A model generated the notes under the pieces. The model was given only the letters and a program-made list of their open reading frames with translations. It made no database searches and had not been told where the DNA came from. Both the position numbers and the translations under genes were made by a program. This document shows, piece after piece, positions 17,048 through 26,354 of a DNA stretch of 64,000 bases. The DNA is from Deltaproteobacteria bacterium (lineage in GTDB: Bacteria > Desulfobacterota > Syntrophobacteria > Syntrophobacterales > Syntrophobacteraceae). The stretch spans positions 62,001 through 126,000 of the forward strand of contig JAJXYD010000033.1 of assembly GCA_021780695.1 (NCBI GenBank), in the 5' to 3' direction. Positions within the stretch are counted from its first letter, which is position 1; each line of letters starts with the position of its first letter.

Positions 17048-17971
17048 ATGCAAACCTTGCCCAAATGTTTCCTGCTCCCGGTAGACGGGACAAACGAATC
17101 TCTTCGACCCGCCGGCTTTCTTCGCCGCCTTTACCCCCCTTCGGAGATAAGCTTGATTCTTGGCCGCTTTTCCACGCCCCCACCCTCGGTCTACACAGAC
17201 GGGCTCGTTCACTCTCCTCGCATGCAGGCAAAAAGACTCCAATTTCTGGAGCAGCAAAAAGAGGATGAACACCGCATCTTCCGCCATGCCCTCGAAACGC
17301 TGACAAAGGAGGGTTTTTCAAAACCGCTCATCCAACAGCACTCAGAACCGAATCAAATGGGCGTGGCAAAACAGGCCTGCCTCCTTGGCGACCTCAGAAA
17401 GGTCGATGCCATTGTGGTGCCAAAGCAGGTAAGAGCAAACCTTGAAGATCTAATGCGCTCAAATCCTTCCTCGGAGCTCGCCCTGCACTGCTTGCGCTGT
17501 CCCATCTGGCTTACCCAGGGTGAGATTGAACCCCAAAAAGCCGCCCTCTACATAGCCGATGAAGAAGGCTCCATTCGTATCGCCGACCACGCAGGCTTCA
17601 TGCTCTTAAACACGGGCACGACTGTTGATCTCGTTTGCACCGCGCCCAGGCTCTCTCACCCCGCTTCATGCCGCCCCTCGCAAGCCCCCCGTGAACTTGC
17701 CGGACTCCTTAGCCGCACTCAATTATCGCGCCTTCTTAAGGCTTACCAAATACTCACCGATAACGGCATGGCCGAAGACCAGATTCGTATTACCCTTATT
17801 GCCGATACCGGAGACACCATCGCTTCCCTCCTGGCCTGGTGCGCCTCAAATGGGATTGGAATCATCGGGCTGGGTCGAAGCCGAAAGGAATCAATCTTTA
17901 GATTTCCAAAGACAACCGTTGCCGGCAAAATAGCTTCCGATTTCAAAAACATGGCGGTCTGGATAGCTTGA
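17048..17971 (+). CDS. Tandem universal-stress-protein-like protein
   Basis: The protein (about 307 residues) consists of two UspA-like alpha/beta halves, approximately 5-155 and 175-307. Both show the central Usp pattern of a hydrophobic strand, a long helix pair and the late DAIVVP or GIIGLGRSRKESIFRFPKTTVAGKI block; the second half ends with the classical G-2x-G-9x-G-like ATP-loop region in modified form. No membrane helix is present. An in-frame ATG at 17009 exists, but AAGGGG nine bases before ATG 17048 favours the latter. Role: probable stress-response nucleotide-binding protein. Confidence 0.65.
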   Translation: MQTLPKCFLLPVDGTNESLRPAGFLRRLYPPSEISLILGRFSTPPPSVYTDGLVHSPRMQAKRLQFLEQQKEDEHRIFRHALETLTKEGFSKPLIQQHSEPNQMGVAKQACLLGDLRKVDAIVVPKQVRANLEDLMRSNPSSELALHCLRCPIWLTQGEIEPQKAALYIADEEGSIRIADHAGFMLLNTGTTVDLVCTAPRLSHPASCRPSQAPRELAGLLSRTQLSRLLKAYQILTDNGMAEDQIRITLIADTGDTIASLLAWCASNGIGIIGLGRSRKESIFRFPKTTVAGKIASDFKNMAVWIA

Positions 17972-18116
17972 CGGGCAAGCCCGGGCAAAAGGGAGACCCC
18001 CTCTAAGCAAGGTCCTCAAAAATCGGCTGCAAAAACGGGCAAGGGCGCAGAGTAAAGGCTTTCGGCCCGACTTGCTGCGCCCCCCCACAGGTTAACCCAA
18101 AAAAGGCGGCTGCGGC

Positions 18117-19382
18117 CTAGGCACCGGGCTTCCTTGCTCCAGCCGGGCGAGAAGAGGGGCTTTTCTGCCTTTTGGGCTTTGCGGCCGGCTTTTCATCAGA
18201 CTCCTGCCCTGAGATCTCTTTCTGCGAAGAGGCTGAGTCGATACGTCTTAGCGTTTTTGCCTCCTGGAGCTTCGAGCGGCCCGCCCCGCCGTTTTTAGCC
18301 CCTAGTGAGCCAGCTTCCCCACGTCTTGAGGCGGGAACCGCGGGCCTTTTGTTCCTAAGCTCTTCGTATGCCACAAGGATTGGGCTTGCAACGAATACGG
18401 ACGAATAACTGCCCGTAATTACCCCGATCAGCATGGCAAAGCAGAAATCATGAATAACGGTGCCTCCGAAAAGAAACAGCATTAGGATTACGAAAAACAC
18501 CGTCATCGAGGTCAAAACCGTGCGGCTAAGAGTCTGGTTTATCGCACCGTTGATCATCTCGCTGAAGGGAACCCGTTTGTCCTTGTTGCGGTTTTCTCGG
18601 ATTCTATCGTAGACGATGATGGTGTCGTTTAACGAATAGCCCGAAAGAGTAAGAAGGGCCGCAAAGACCTCCAGAGTAAATTCTTTATTGAAAAGGGCAA
18701 AGATTCCAACCGTAATGAGGATGTCGTGGACAAGGGAAAGAAGCGCTCCCAGCGCATAGGGAAGGCGTAAAAACCAGCACAGCGCCAGGGTAACGGCGAG
18801 CGCTCCTCCGATGAGAATAATCGCATTGATGTTTAGCTCGGTTAAAAGGTAGATAAGAATCCCCATGGCGAGCAGCATCGCAAGCCCCGCGGAAGCCTTG
18901 GGCTCAAAGCGCATGGAGATATAGAGGGCGATGAAAAGAAAGGCGAAAAATATCGCCTGGAGCGCCTTCTGGCGAAGATCCCGGCCAACCTTTGGCCCGA
19001 CCATCTCGACTCGCAGCACCTTCTGACCCGGCCCGTAGGCCTTGGTAAGCGCATTTTCGATCACCCCCGATAGGCTCTTTAGCTCCTCGTGAATCGTGTT
19101 GGTGCGAATCAGGTATTGATGATCGTTTTTTGCGCCTATCTGCTGGATGAAGGCATCATGGGAGACGATCGACCCTAGAGCCTGGCGGATGTGCGACGAA
19201 TCGGTAGGCTTGTCGAATTTTACCTGAATGAGCATACCGCCGGCAAAATCGACCCCCATCCTGAGTCCGCCCCGCACAAACAAAACGATCAACCCAGCCA
19301 GTATGATAGTGCCGGAGAGCAGGAAAGCTTTGTTTCGCCACTTTACAAAGTCGACATTAATATCCGGTTTTATCAGTTGCAT
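18117..19382 (-). CDS. secF: Protein translocase subunit SecF with long C-terminal tail
   Basis: SecF works with SecD in the inner membrane to pull exported proteins through SecYEG using the proton gradient. The six-helix SecF core occupies about residues 1-325, with GVDFAGGMLIQVKF near the N-terminus and the LSGYSLNDTIIVYDRIRENR signature. The remaining 95 or so residues are a basic, Ser/Ala/Lys/Arg-rich, low-complexity tail that is unusual, since most SecF proteins are about 300-330 residues. It follows secD by 25 bp and is the last gene of yajC-secD-secF. Confidence 0.95.
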   Translation of the reverse strand: MQLIKPDINVDFVKWRNKAFLLSGTIILAGLIVLFVRGGLRMGVDFAGGMLIQVKFDKPTDSSHIRQALGSIVSHDAFIQQIGAKNDHQYLIRTNTIHEELKSLSGVIENALTKAYGPGQKVLRVEMVGPKVGRDLRQKALQAIFFAFLFIALYISMRFEPKASAGLAMLLAMGILIYLLTELNINAIILIGGALAVTLALCWFLRLPYALGALLSLVHDILITVGIFALFNKEFTLEVFAALLTLSGYSLNDTIIVYDRIRENRNKDKRVPFSEMINGAINQTLSRTVLTSMTVFFVILMLFLFGGTVIHDFCFAMLIGVITGSYSSVFVASPILVAYEELRNKRPAVPASRRGEAGSLGAKNGGAGRSKLQEAKTLRRIDSASSQKEISGQESDEKPAAKPKRQKSPSSRPAGARKPGA

Positions 19383-19407
19383 CAGTTTTCCTTATAGAGG
19401 CCTGGGA

Positions 19408-21000
19408 CTAAATGCTTAGCTCTTTTATCCGACGCTCGGTGAGCAGATAGTCGAAAATAACCCTGGTTACGAAGATCGCGGTAAACATGTTGGCCGCAAG
19501 ACCGAAAAACAGAGTTACCGCAAAGCCTTTTACCGGACCGGAGCCGAACTCGTAGAGGACCAGGGCCGCTATGGCGCTGGTGACGTTTGCGTCCATAATC
19601 GTAATGGTAGCCCGTTCGTAGCCCGTATCCACGGCGGCGCGAGGGGTTTTGCCAAGGCGCAGTTCCTCGCGTATGCGCTCATAGATCAAAACGTTGGCGT
19701 CAACGGCTATGCCTATGGTAAGGGCTATACCCGCAATGCCCGGAAGGGTAAGGGTTGCCCCAACGCCCGCCATTACCGCAAGGATCAAAATGAGGTTTAG
19801 TACCAGGGCTAGATCGGCGATTACCCCCGAGAGGCTGTAGTAGACAATCATGAATATAACTATGCCAAGACCGCCTATGGCCGATGCAAGCACGCCGTCC
19901 CGGATGGAATCATGACCAAGCGATGGGCCTACCGTGCTTTGTTCCAGAATTTTTACCGGGGCCGGCAACCTTCCGGTGCGAAGGGCAATCGCGAGGACGT
20001 TTGCCTCCTGATCGGAAAAACTTCCCGTGATCTCGGCGTTTCCGTCCATGATCGGCCCGTTTATCCGCGGAGCCGAATAAACCACGCCGTCAAGCACGAT
20101 CGCAAGCTCGTGGCCGACATTGTTGCTTGTAATACGGCCAAAAATCTTGGCCCCCTGCTTATCAAAGCTCAGGTCAACCACCATTTCCCCGAAAGAATTT
20201 CTTCCCCCGATTCCAACCTTGGCATCGGTAATATACTGGCCGGTCAAAACGGTCTTGTCGTAGAGAGCTATCATGGAGGCCGGCGCCGTGCCGCCAGCAG
20301 ATCTCATGGGGTAGAGCTTTACGCCCGGGGGCAGATTGTGGCTCTCCTTTTGCTGCTCGGTAACGTCCTGGTCGACAAGCTTAAACTCGAGCACGGCCGT
20401 TTTCCCAATCAGGCTGATCGCCTGCTGAGGATCCTTTACACCGGGAAGCTCGATCATGATCCGATCTTTTCCGGCAAGCCGCACATCGGGCTCTCTTACC
20501 CCGAACTGGTCGATTCTATTGCGGATGGTCTCAATTGCCTGCTGAACCGCCCGCGTGCGAAGCTTGGCAATCTCGGGGGCGCTCATGGCAAGAACGACTC
20601 TTGTGCCCTGCGGCGTGTTCTGCTGGCTGATCTGAGTCAGCATCGGAAAACCGTTTCTAATCGCCTCGTCAAAACCGCTTACCTGCGAACTATTGGGCAA
20701 CACCGCCTCGATGTTTACCTTATCGGTCCTGTCGACCTGGGAGAAACCGATTTTTTTCGTTCTCAGGGCATCTTTTATCTCTTCGGCAATATTTGCGACG
20801 GTATTTTCGACGGCCTTGTTGGTTTCCACTTCGAGCACCAGGTGCATACCCCCCTGGAGGTCAAGGCCCAAGTGGATTTTTCCGGGCAAAATAGTCGATA
20901 ACCCCGGCAGGGGCGAAGACACAAATGTTGGGAGAAGACAAAAAATGCCGCCAATCAATATCGCCACGACTATGAGCGCGCGCACTGCTATGCTTTTCAA
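19408..21000 (-). CDS. secD: Protein translocase subunit SecD
   Basis: SecD is the larger proton-driven SecDF subunit. The 530-residue protein has an N-terminal helix, a periplasmic domain with LGLDLQGGMHLVLEV (about 45-59) and the P1 region, and a C-terminal six-helix RND module with GIAVDANVLIYERIREEL. The start codon is TTG at 21000, supported by GGAGG five bases upstream; no ATG fits better. It sits between yajC and secF on the minus strand in the usual order. Confidence 0.97.
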   Translation of the reverse strand: MKSIAVRALIVVAILIGGIFCLLPTFVSSPLPGLSTILPGKIHLGLDLQGGMHLVLEVETNKAVENTVANIAEEIKDALRTKKIGFSQVDRTDKVNIEAVLPNSSQVSGFDEAIRNGFPMLTQISQQNTPQGTRVVLAMSAPEIAKLRTRAVQQAIETIRNRIDQFGVREPDVRLAGKDRIMIELPGVKDPQQAISLIGKTAVLEFKLVDQDVTEQQKESHNLPPGVKLYPMRSAGGTAPASMIALYDKTVLTGQYITDAKVGIGGRNSFGEMVVDLSFDKQGAKIFGRITSNNVGHELAIVLDGVVYSAPRINGPIMDGNAEITGSFSDQEANVLAIALRTGRLPAPVKILEQSTVGPSLGHDSIRDGVLASAIGGLGIVIFMIVYYSLSGVIADLALVLNLILILAVMAGVGATLTLPGIAGIALTIGIAVDANVLIYERIREELRLGKTPRAAVDTGYERATITIMDANVTSAIAALVLYEFGSGPVKGFAVTLFFGLAANMFTAIFVTRVIFDYLLTERRIKELSI

Positions 21001-21105
21001 TTAAGCCTCCAACTGGCCGGCGACTGGGTTCAGTAAAGAGCCTCTCCCACAGTCATGCGGCCGGTAACCCCCTCCCCGCGCGGGAGGGCATTTGCGCCAG
21101 GACTC

Positions 21106-21489
21106 TTAGGATTCCTTACCCGAATCTTTGCTCGCTTCTTTTTCCTGGGACAAATCGCCCTTGGAAACCAGACCGCCAACGGCATTGCGGTTGACCTTCA
21201 CACGGACTTTTTCCGCAACTTCCATCGTGATTACGGTTTCTTCAAGATTTGTTACCCTGCCGCGAAGCCCGCCGACCGTAAAAATTGTATCACCCTTCTG
21301 AAGATTCGACAGCATGAGGGCATGCTCTTTTTGCCGTTTTTGCTGGGGGCGAATGAGAAGAAAGTAAAAAATCGCGAGCATGGCAACCATAAGCACAATC
21401 GGGCTGCCCAGAATTTGCTCATAGCCCGCACCCGCGGTTCCAGCCTGAGAAAGCGCACCGGCCGCATTGGCCACTCCCATAAAAGTCAT
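21106..21489 (-). CDS. yajC: Preprotein translocase accessory subunit YajC
   Basis: The 127-residue protein has a single membrane helix (about 28-47) followed by the YajC core FYFLLIRPQQKRQKEHALMLSNLQKGDTIFTVGGLRGRV. YajC associates with SecDF in the inner membrane. The C-terminal tail is charged. A GGGAGGAA site precedes the ATG at 21489. It is the first gene of the secDF operon. Confidence 0.93.
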   Translation of the reverse strand: MTFMGVANAAGALSQAGTAGAGYEQILGSPIVLMVAMLAIFYFLLIRPQQKRQKEHALMLSNLQKGDTIFTVGGLRGRVTNLEETVITMEVAEKVRVKVNRNAVGGLVSKGDLSQEKEASKDSGKES

Positions 21490-21830
21490 CAGTTTCCTCC
21501 CAAAATTTCAATTCGATTTTCTAAATACCATATAGAGAATTAAATGGCGGCTAAAGCGGCATATTAAATGATGTTTGCACAAAAAAGTCAATTCCGGAAC
21601 AAAAACATTGGCGCACAAAAAAAATTAATTCCCCCGAAAAGTCGCGCCGCGCTGGCCCGGCCGCGCTCTACCCGGAACACATGGTGGAGTGCTCTTAATT
21701 GACGCCCCGGTTGCCCGTGTGTATTGTGTCTGCAAGACGGGCGGCGCACAGTGGGCCGATCATAAGCCGGGGCGGCCGGCCAGGCGTTTAGAGGGCAAAA
21801 AGACAACGACTCTAAGAGGGAGTAAAGACA
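21490..21830. other. Divergent intergenic region yajC / CMD-like gene
   Basis: This 341-bp gap separates the minus-strand secDF operon from the plus-strand CMD-like gene. It holds the promoter listed at 21699-21727; the rest is A/T-rich near yajC and GC-rich near the CMD gene, with no recognisable gene. Confidence 0.5.
21699..21727 (+). promoter_or_regulatory. Sigma-70-type promoter for the CMD-like gene
   Basis: TTGACG (21699-21704), a 17-bp spacer and TATTGT (21722-21727) form a good sigma-70 promoter pointing at the gene starting at 21831. The predicted leader is about 97 nt. Confidence 0.5.
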
Positions 21831-22151
21831 ATGGGCGCAAATCTTCCCCAATGGCATGAGAAGTTGCGGCAAGAGTACCCGGAGTACATGGAAGCTCTCG
21901 AAAATCTTGGCAAAGCCCTGAGAAAAGAGGGACCTCTCGATGAAAAAACTTCCCAGCTGATTCAGCTGGGGGCAGCCGCGGCGATCGGCTCCGAGGGTGC
22001 GGTCCACAGCCATGCCAGAAGGGCACTGGGGGCTGGAGCCACACGGGAGGAAATCTGCCACGCCATAGTGCTTCTTACAAGCACTATAGGGTTTCCCGCG
22101 GTTGCCGCGGCCTTGAGCTGGGTCTACGCCATGGTGGGCGATAAAAAGTAG
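21831..22151 (+). CDS. Carboxymuconolactone decarboxylase/AhpD-like protein without the CxxC motif
   Basis: The 106-residue all-helical protein matches the CMD fold: ETSQLI-like QLIQLGAAAAIGSEGAVHSHARRALGAGATREEICHAIVLLTSTIGFPAVAAALSW. In redox-active AhpD relatives the segment before the histidine is CxxCxxxH. Here it is GAVHSHAR and has no cysteine, so thiol peroxidase activity is unlikely. Its neighbour is a glutaredoxin-thioredoxin reductase fusion on the other strand (convergent). A ribosome-binding site (AGGGAG) precedes the ATG. Confidence 0.82.
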   Translation: MGANLPQWHEKLRQEYPEYMEALENLGKALRKEGPLDEKTSQLIQLGAAAAIGSEGAVHSHARRALGAGATREEICHAIVLLTSTIGFPAVAAALSWVYAMVGDKK

Positions 22152-22174
22152 CCTCTTAATCCGCGCACCCGCAC

Positions 22175-23404
22175 TCAGACCTGTTTCAGGTAATCGCGAA
22201 CGGCCAGGGCGGCAGCGGCGCCTTCCCCGGCGGCGCTAACCGCCTGCTTGGTGCTGGCATCGCGCACATCGCCCGCGGCGAACACACCCGGAACGCTGGT
22301 TTCAAACATATAGGGAACCCGCTTTTCATAGCCCTGGGTCCCGGGCAGGTTTTGACCCGTTACGATAAACCCCCACTGGTCCAGGAGCACTCCGCTTTGG
22401 GCCAAAAATCCGGTGTTGGGCATCATCCCGATGAAAATGAAAGCGCCCTCGACTGCCAGCTCTTCCTCATCCCCCGTAACTGTATTTAGATACTTTATCC
22501 GGTTAAGCTTTCCGCCCTGGCCGATAAATTCCCGCACTTGCGTATTCCGGCGGATATCGATTTTAGGATCTCCCTGGACTTTTTCCTGGATAAGCCGGGT
22601 AGCGGTAAGCTCTTCGCCCCGCACGAGAAGCGTTAAATGTTGTGCGAACTTGGTAAGCAGCAGGCTTTCTTCCGCGGCCGAGTTCCCGCCCCCGATAACG
22701 GCGATGGGCTTGCCCTTATAGAAAGGACCGTCGCAGGTTGCGCAAAAATGAACGCCCGCGCCCAGAAACTCGGCTTCGCCCGCAACATTTAGCCGCCTGT
22801 AGTGGCTTCCGGTGGCGATCAGAAGCGCCCTGGCGCTGTAGTCGCGGCCGTCTTCCATCCTCACGCAACGCAGGTTTCCATGCCTCTCTATAGACTCCAC
22901 CTGGCGGGCCTCGAGGAGTTCGACTCCAAAGCGTTCGGCCTGGCGTTTTAGACGATTTGAAAACTCAATTCCTTCAACACCCTCGGGAAAACCGGGCATA
23001 TTTTCCAGTTTTTCTGTCCCCGAGGTTTGACCGCCAAAGGAGGACCTCTCGATCACCAGGGTATCTATCGCCTCCCTGGCCGTGTAAAGAGCCGCGGTAA
23101 GACCCGCGGGACCTCCTCCGATCACTATCAGATCATAGTGCGTGCGGCTTGCCAGGGTTTTAAGACCCAGCTTGGCTGCCAATTGGGCATTTGTAGGCTC
23201 GACGAGAAAAGAACCGTCCTGGAACACGATGGTTGGAATGATTCGCTTGCCGCCGTTTTTTTCGGTGACAAAGCGGCGTGCCTCGGAGTCTTCTTCAATG
23301 TCCAACCATGTGTAAGGGATCCGGTGTTCGCCCAAAAAGAGCTTGCTGCGCCGGCAATCGGGGCACCAGTTCGCGCCGTAGACCGTAATGTCGGTTTGAC
23401 TCAT
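22175..23404 (-). CDS. Glutaredoxin-thioredoxin reductase fusion protein
   Basis: The 409-residue protein has an N-terminal glutaredoxin/mycoredoxin-like domain (residues 5-80; active site CPDC at C14 and C17, cis-Pro region IIPTIVF) joined directly to a complete thioredoxin reductase (about 88-409; FAD motif IGGGPAGLTAA, redox site CATC at C221/C224, NADPH motif IGGGNSAAEE, C-terminal VFAAGDVRD). It would shuttle electrons from NADPH through CATC to the attached CPDC thiol. The frame is open to 23485, but GGAG before ATG 23404 and the start of homology set the start there. Confidence 0.9.
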   Translation of the reverse strand: MSQTDITVYGANWCPDCRRSKLFLGEHRIPYTWLDIEEDSEARRFVTEKNGGKRIIPTIVFQDGSFLVEPTNAQLAAKLGLKTLASRTHYDLIVIGGGPAGLTAALYTAREAIDTLVIERSSFGGQTSGTEKLENMPGFPEGVEGIEFSNRLKRQAERFGVELLEARQVESIERHGNLRCVRMEDGRDYSARALLIATGSHYRRLNVAGEAEFLGAGVHFCATCDGPFYKGKPIAVIGGGNSAAEESLLLTKFAQHLTLLVRGEELTATRLIQEKVQGDPKIDIRRNTQVREFIGQGGKLNRIKYLNTVTGDEEELAVEGAFIFIGMMPNTGFLAQSGVLLDQWGFIVTGQNLPGTQGYEKRVPYMFETSVPGVFAAGDVRDASTKQAVSAAGEGAAAALAVRDYLKQV

Positions 23405-23789
23405 TCCAAACTCCATCTTCTTTGGGGCAGTCTGGCGATCCCCCTCCAACCAGACCCGGTTACCGGCTGGGGGCAAATAACCCATGGCTCAGGGCCGGCG
23501 AGCCACTAAAAACCACGCCGGGCCGCCAGCTTTGATATCATGAAACAAATCGCCTTAGAAATCAAGAGATGCCCTTGGGGCAGAGAAAAAATGCATAATC
23601 CATCGAAATGTTTTCATTTTTCTTCCGGAAAAAAGATCGAAAAAGGAGGCTTACACTGCCAGTGTGGTAAGTAAACGATATTGCAAGATAGAACGGTCTA
23701 AATTGAAGTTAACCCTTAAATTCCTCTTGCACTTACGGATTCAGGCTAATGTAGTGTCGCCGCTGATTGCCGGTTGCGATTGCGGCTTT
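23405..23789. other. Intergenic region without recognisable gene
   Basis: About 385 bp upstream of the minus-strand reductase fusion and downstream of the Sel1 protein gene. No open frame here is convincing, and no clear hairpin with T-tract was found. The promoter of the reductase gene should lie here. Confidence 0.35.
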
Positions 23790-26354
23790 CTACCATCCCG
23801 CCCTCACAAATGCGTCTGGCACAACCCGCAGCAACCTGGCCTTTTCTTGCTCGGCTGTAGCTTTATCGAATGGACCCTCAACCACAACCCACCAGCCGGT
23901 TAGGAGTCTTGGGTAGAGCGCAGAATTCGCAATTCGAGCGTTAGGGGCATACAACTTTATTGATGCCAGACGCTCTTCAGACTTTTCCCTATTATCGAGC
24001 GGATCAGAACCCAATATCACGAGCCATTTATCTGGCGAGGCGGTATTGATCGTAGTGCTGGCCGTAACACCATCCACCATCCCATGTTTAGCCTTCCTAC
24101 CTGCATCGGCAATTTTGAGCTGCATCTCAAGCGCATTGTTTACTGCCGATTCTACCAAACGCAGATATCCAACCCTTCTTGCAATGTCTTTATTTATATC
24201 TGCCTTCTGCAGCTCCTCCAATACACGCAACCGAAACTTTGTCCCGTGGAAATAGGCAGTTCTTAGAAATGGATTGGGTAACATGTCAATCGATCTCGAT
24301 GCAAAATCCAAATAAACACAATAAAGGCCGTCGTTCTTATTATGCTTGTAACATCCCTCTGTCTCTATGGTTAAGCCTGTCACTCCATTCTTTTTGAAAA
24401 TACTGTCAGCGGTCTTTGCCGCCCTGCTCAGGTCTCGCTGGACATCGGCCACTGTTCGTCGTTCGGCATCAGCCATCGCCGTGAGGAACGCTTGACCACC
24501 CTTTGTTAGCGGTGGCTTGGCATCTCCCTGCGCGGAAACCAGTGGATGGGATTCCGGTCTCCACTCTCGGCTGAGGCGCTGTGCCTCGTCAATCTGCGGA
24601 GGTGTCATTTGAAGCGCAAAAATTCGTCTCAACTTTTCATATTGTGGATTTCCCTTCGTCGCCGCGAGGTTAATCCACATGTAGGCTTGGACTATGTCTA
24701 GGGGCACACCCCTCCCTTCGGAATACATTACTGCCAGAAAAGCTTGTCCTTCGGCGTCGCCTTGATCAGCGGCCTTGCTAACCCATAGCGCCGCCTCGAC
24801 ATAGTCCTTCGTTACGCCCTTCCCATTAAAATACATTCTTCCCAGGCAAACTTCTGCCCCCGCATTGCCTTGCTTTGCTGCCTTACGCCACCATTTTAAC
24901 GCCTCGGTATAATCGCGCTGGACACTCAGGCCGCTATAGTACATCATCCCCAAAATATATTGCCCTGCCTCGTCGCCTTGTTGGGCCGCTGCCCTGGTCC
25001 ATTTCGTTCCCTCCGCATCGTCGCGCGGAACACCCTTCCCTTGGAAATACAACCTTCCCAGCAACATTTCCGCTCCCTTATTACCCTGCTCTGCCGCTTT
25101 CCGGTACCATCTTGCCGCTTCGGTGCAGTCTTGCGGCACCCCGTGACCTTGTTCATACATGCTCCCCAGGCGGAATTGCCCCCACGCATTGCCCTGTTTT
25201 GCAGCCTCCAGGTACCATTTAACTGCCTCGGAGAAGTCTTGCGGCACCCCTTCACCACCTTGGTACATGTCTCCAAGCTCGAATTCCGCGTCAGGATCTC
25301 CCTGGTCGGCCGCTCTCCGGAGCCACTTCATCGCCTGTGCGTAATCGTGGGGCACGATTGGGCCTCTTCGGTATGTGATGCCTAGACAATACTGTGCTTG
25401 AACATTGCCTTGTTCGGCTGCCCTGAGCAACCACTTGGTTGCTTCGGTATAGTCTTGCCCGACGCCATGGCCCAGCAGGTACATGCCCCCCAGTCGCCAT
25501 TGTGCCCTGGCATCGCCTTGCTCGGCTAGAGACTTAAACTTTTGGTATGCCTGAGCATAGTCGCCTCTCTGATAGGCTGATTCCGCACCATCAAAATCCG
25601 CGGAGGCATGAGACTGGCCAATAGATGTTGGTTTCGGAGCCGGCGGGGCAACTTCAGGAGGATGAACCGGGTCTCCCTCCTTTTCCTTGCCGATATTGGG
25701 CAATGTTCCCGTAGGCACCCCCGGAAAATTCTGCTTTGAGTTAGGCACCTCCTGCGGAGCGGCGATAATCAGCAGATGCTCTTTGTTGTCCAGACTCCAT
25801 GATTCAAGTCTTTCAAGTAAACTCTGTCCCAGGAGAAGATCACCGTCAGCAGGACTAACTGAGCACGGGACGTTTTTAATTCTAACGCCGCCGAGCTCCA
25901 TCTCCTGCAAAACAAATCTTGCGCTCTTGAGTTGTGAACCGTCTGCCAGTCTATAAGTTTTACCTGGCAAAAAGTCGCTACTCGTTATTGTGCCAGTGCG
26001 GATCAGCGTCATAGCGACATCTGCTGGTATTGCAACTTCGGATGCACCGCTATCCAAGGTGAAATCCAGGGTTATCACACCATTGATTCTAACAGGCAGT
26101 GTCCACACGCCCCCGCGCTTCTGCAAAGGTATTGCGGTGGAACATCCCTCTTTTTTGCAGATGGCGTTCACCTGCTCGTCAGTTAGCACCTGCGCGCCGT
26201 CATGGAGGGCAGGCGGCCCCGGCTGAGTAGCTATGGCTATCCTGGCAAAAAGTAATGCGCCCAGAAGGATGAGGGAGACTGGAAGCCATGTACCGCTATT
26301 TAATCTCAATTGGGAAAGACGAATTCTCACTTGCGTTTCTCCGACTTGAGGCAC
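23790..26354 (-). CDS. Retropepsin-like aspartic protease with Sel1 repeats and SPOR-like C-terminus
   Basis: This 854-residue protein combines four parts. An N-terminal signal anchor (about 22-43) is followed by a retropepsin-like domain (about 70-200) with the catalytic triad DSGAS at 101-105 and the late LLLGQSLLERLESW flap. About eight 36-residue Sel1 repeats follow (about 282-570; repeated pattern xxAQxxLGxMYxxGxGVPQDYxEAxKWxxxAAEQGN). The last 80 residues (KWLVILGSDP to RVVPDAFVRAGW) resemble a SPOR domain. The anchor suggests a periplasmic protein. Its base composition looks more A/T-rich than flanking genes. Function is unknown; protease activity is possible because the catalytic Asp is intact. 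Confidence 0.75.
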   Translation of the reverse strand: MPQVGETQVRIRLSQLRLNSGTWLPVSLILLGALLFARIAIATQPGPPALHDGAQVLTDEQVNAICKKEGCSTAIPLQKRGGVWTLPVRINGVITLDFTLDSGASEVAIPADVAMTLIRTGTITSSDFLPGKTYRLADGSQLKSARFVLQEMELGGVRIKNVPCSVSPADGDLLLGQSLLERLESWSLDNKEHLLIIAAPQEVPNSKQNFPGVPTGTLPNIGKEKEGDPVHPPEVAPPAPKPTSIGQSHASADFDGAESAYQRGDYAQAYQKFKSLAEQGDARAQWRLGGMYLLGHGVGQDYTEATKWLLRAAEQGNVQAQYCLGITYRRGPIVPHDYAQAMKWLRRAADQGDPDAEFELGDMYQGGEGVPQDFSEAVKWYLEAAKQGNAWGQFRLGSMYEQGHGVPQDCTEAARWYRKAAEQGNKGAEMLLGRLYFQGKGVPRDDAEGTKWTRAAAQQGDEAGQYILGMMYYSGLSVQRDYTEALKWWRKAAKQGNAGAEVCLGRMYFNGKGVTKDYVEAALWVSKAADQGDAEGQAFLAVMYSEGRGVPLDIVQAYMWINLAATKGNPQYEKLRRIFALQMTPPQIDEAQRLSREWRPESHPLVSAQGDAKPPLTKGGQAFLTAMADAERRTVADVQRDLSRAAKTADSIFKKNGVTGLTIETEGCYKHNKNDGLYCVYLDFASRSIDMLPNPFLRTAYFHGTKFRLRVLEELQKADINKDIARRVGYLRLVESAVNNALEMQLKIADAGRKAKHGMVDGVTASTTINTASPDKWLVILGSDPLDNREKSEERLASIKLYAPNARIANSALYPRLLTGWWVVVEGPFDKATAEQEKARLLRVVPDAFVRAGW

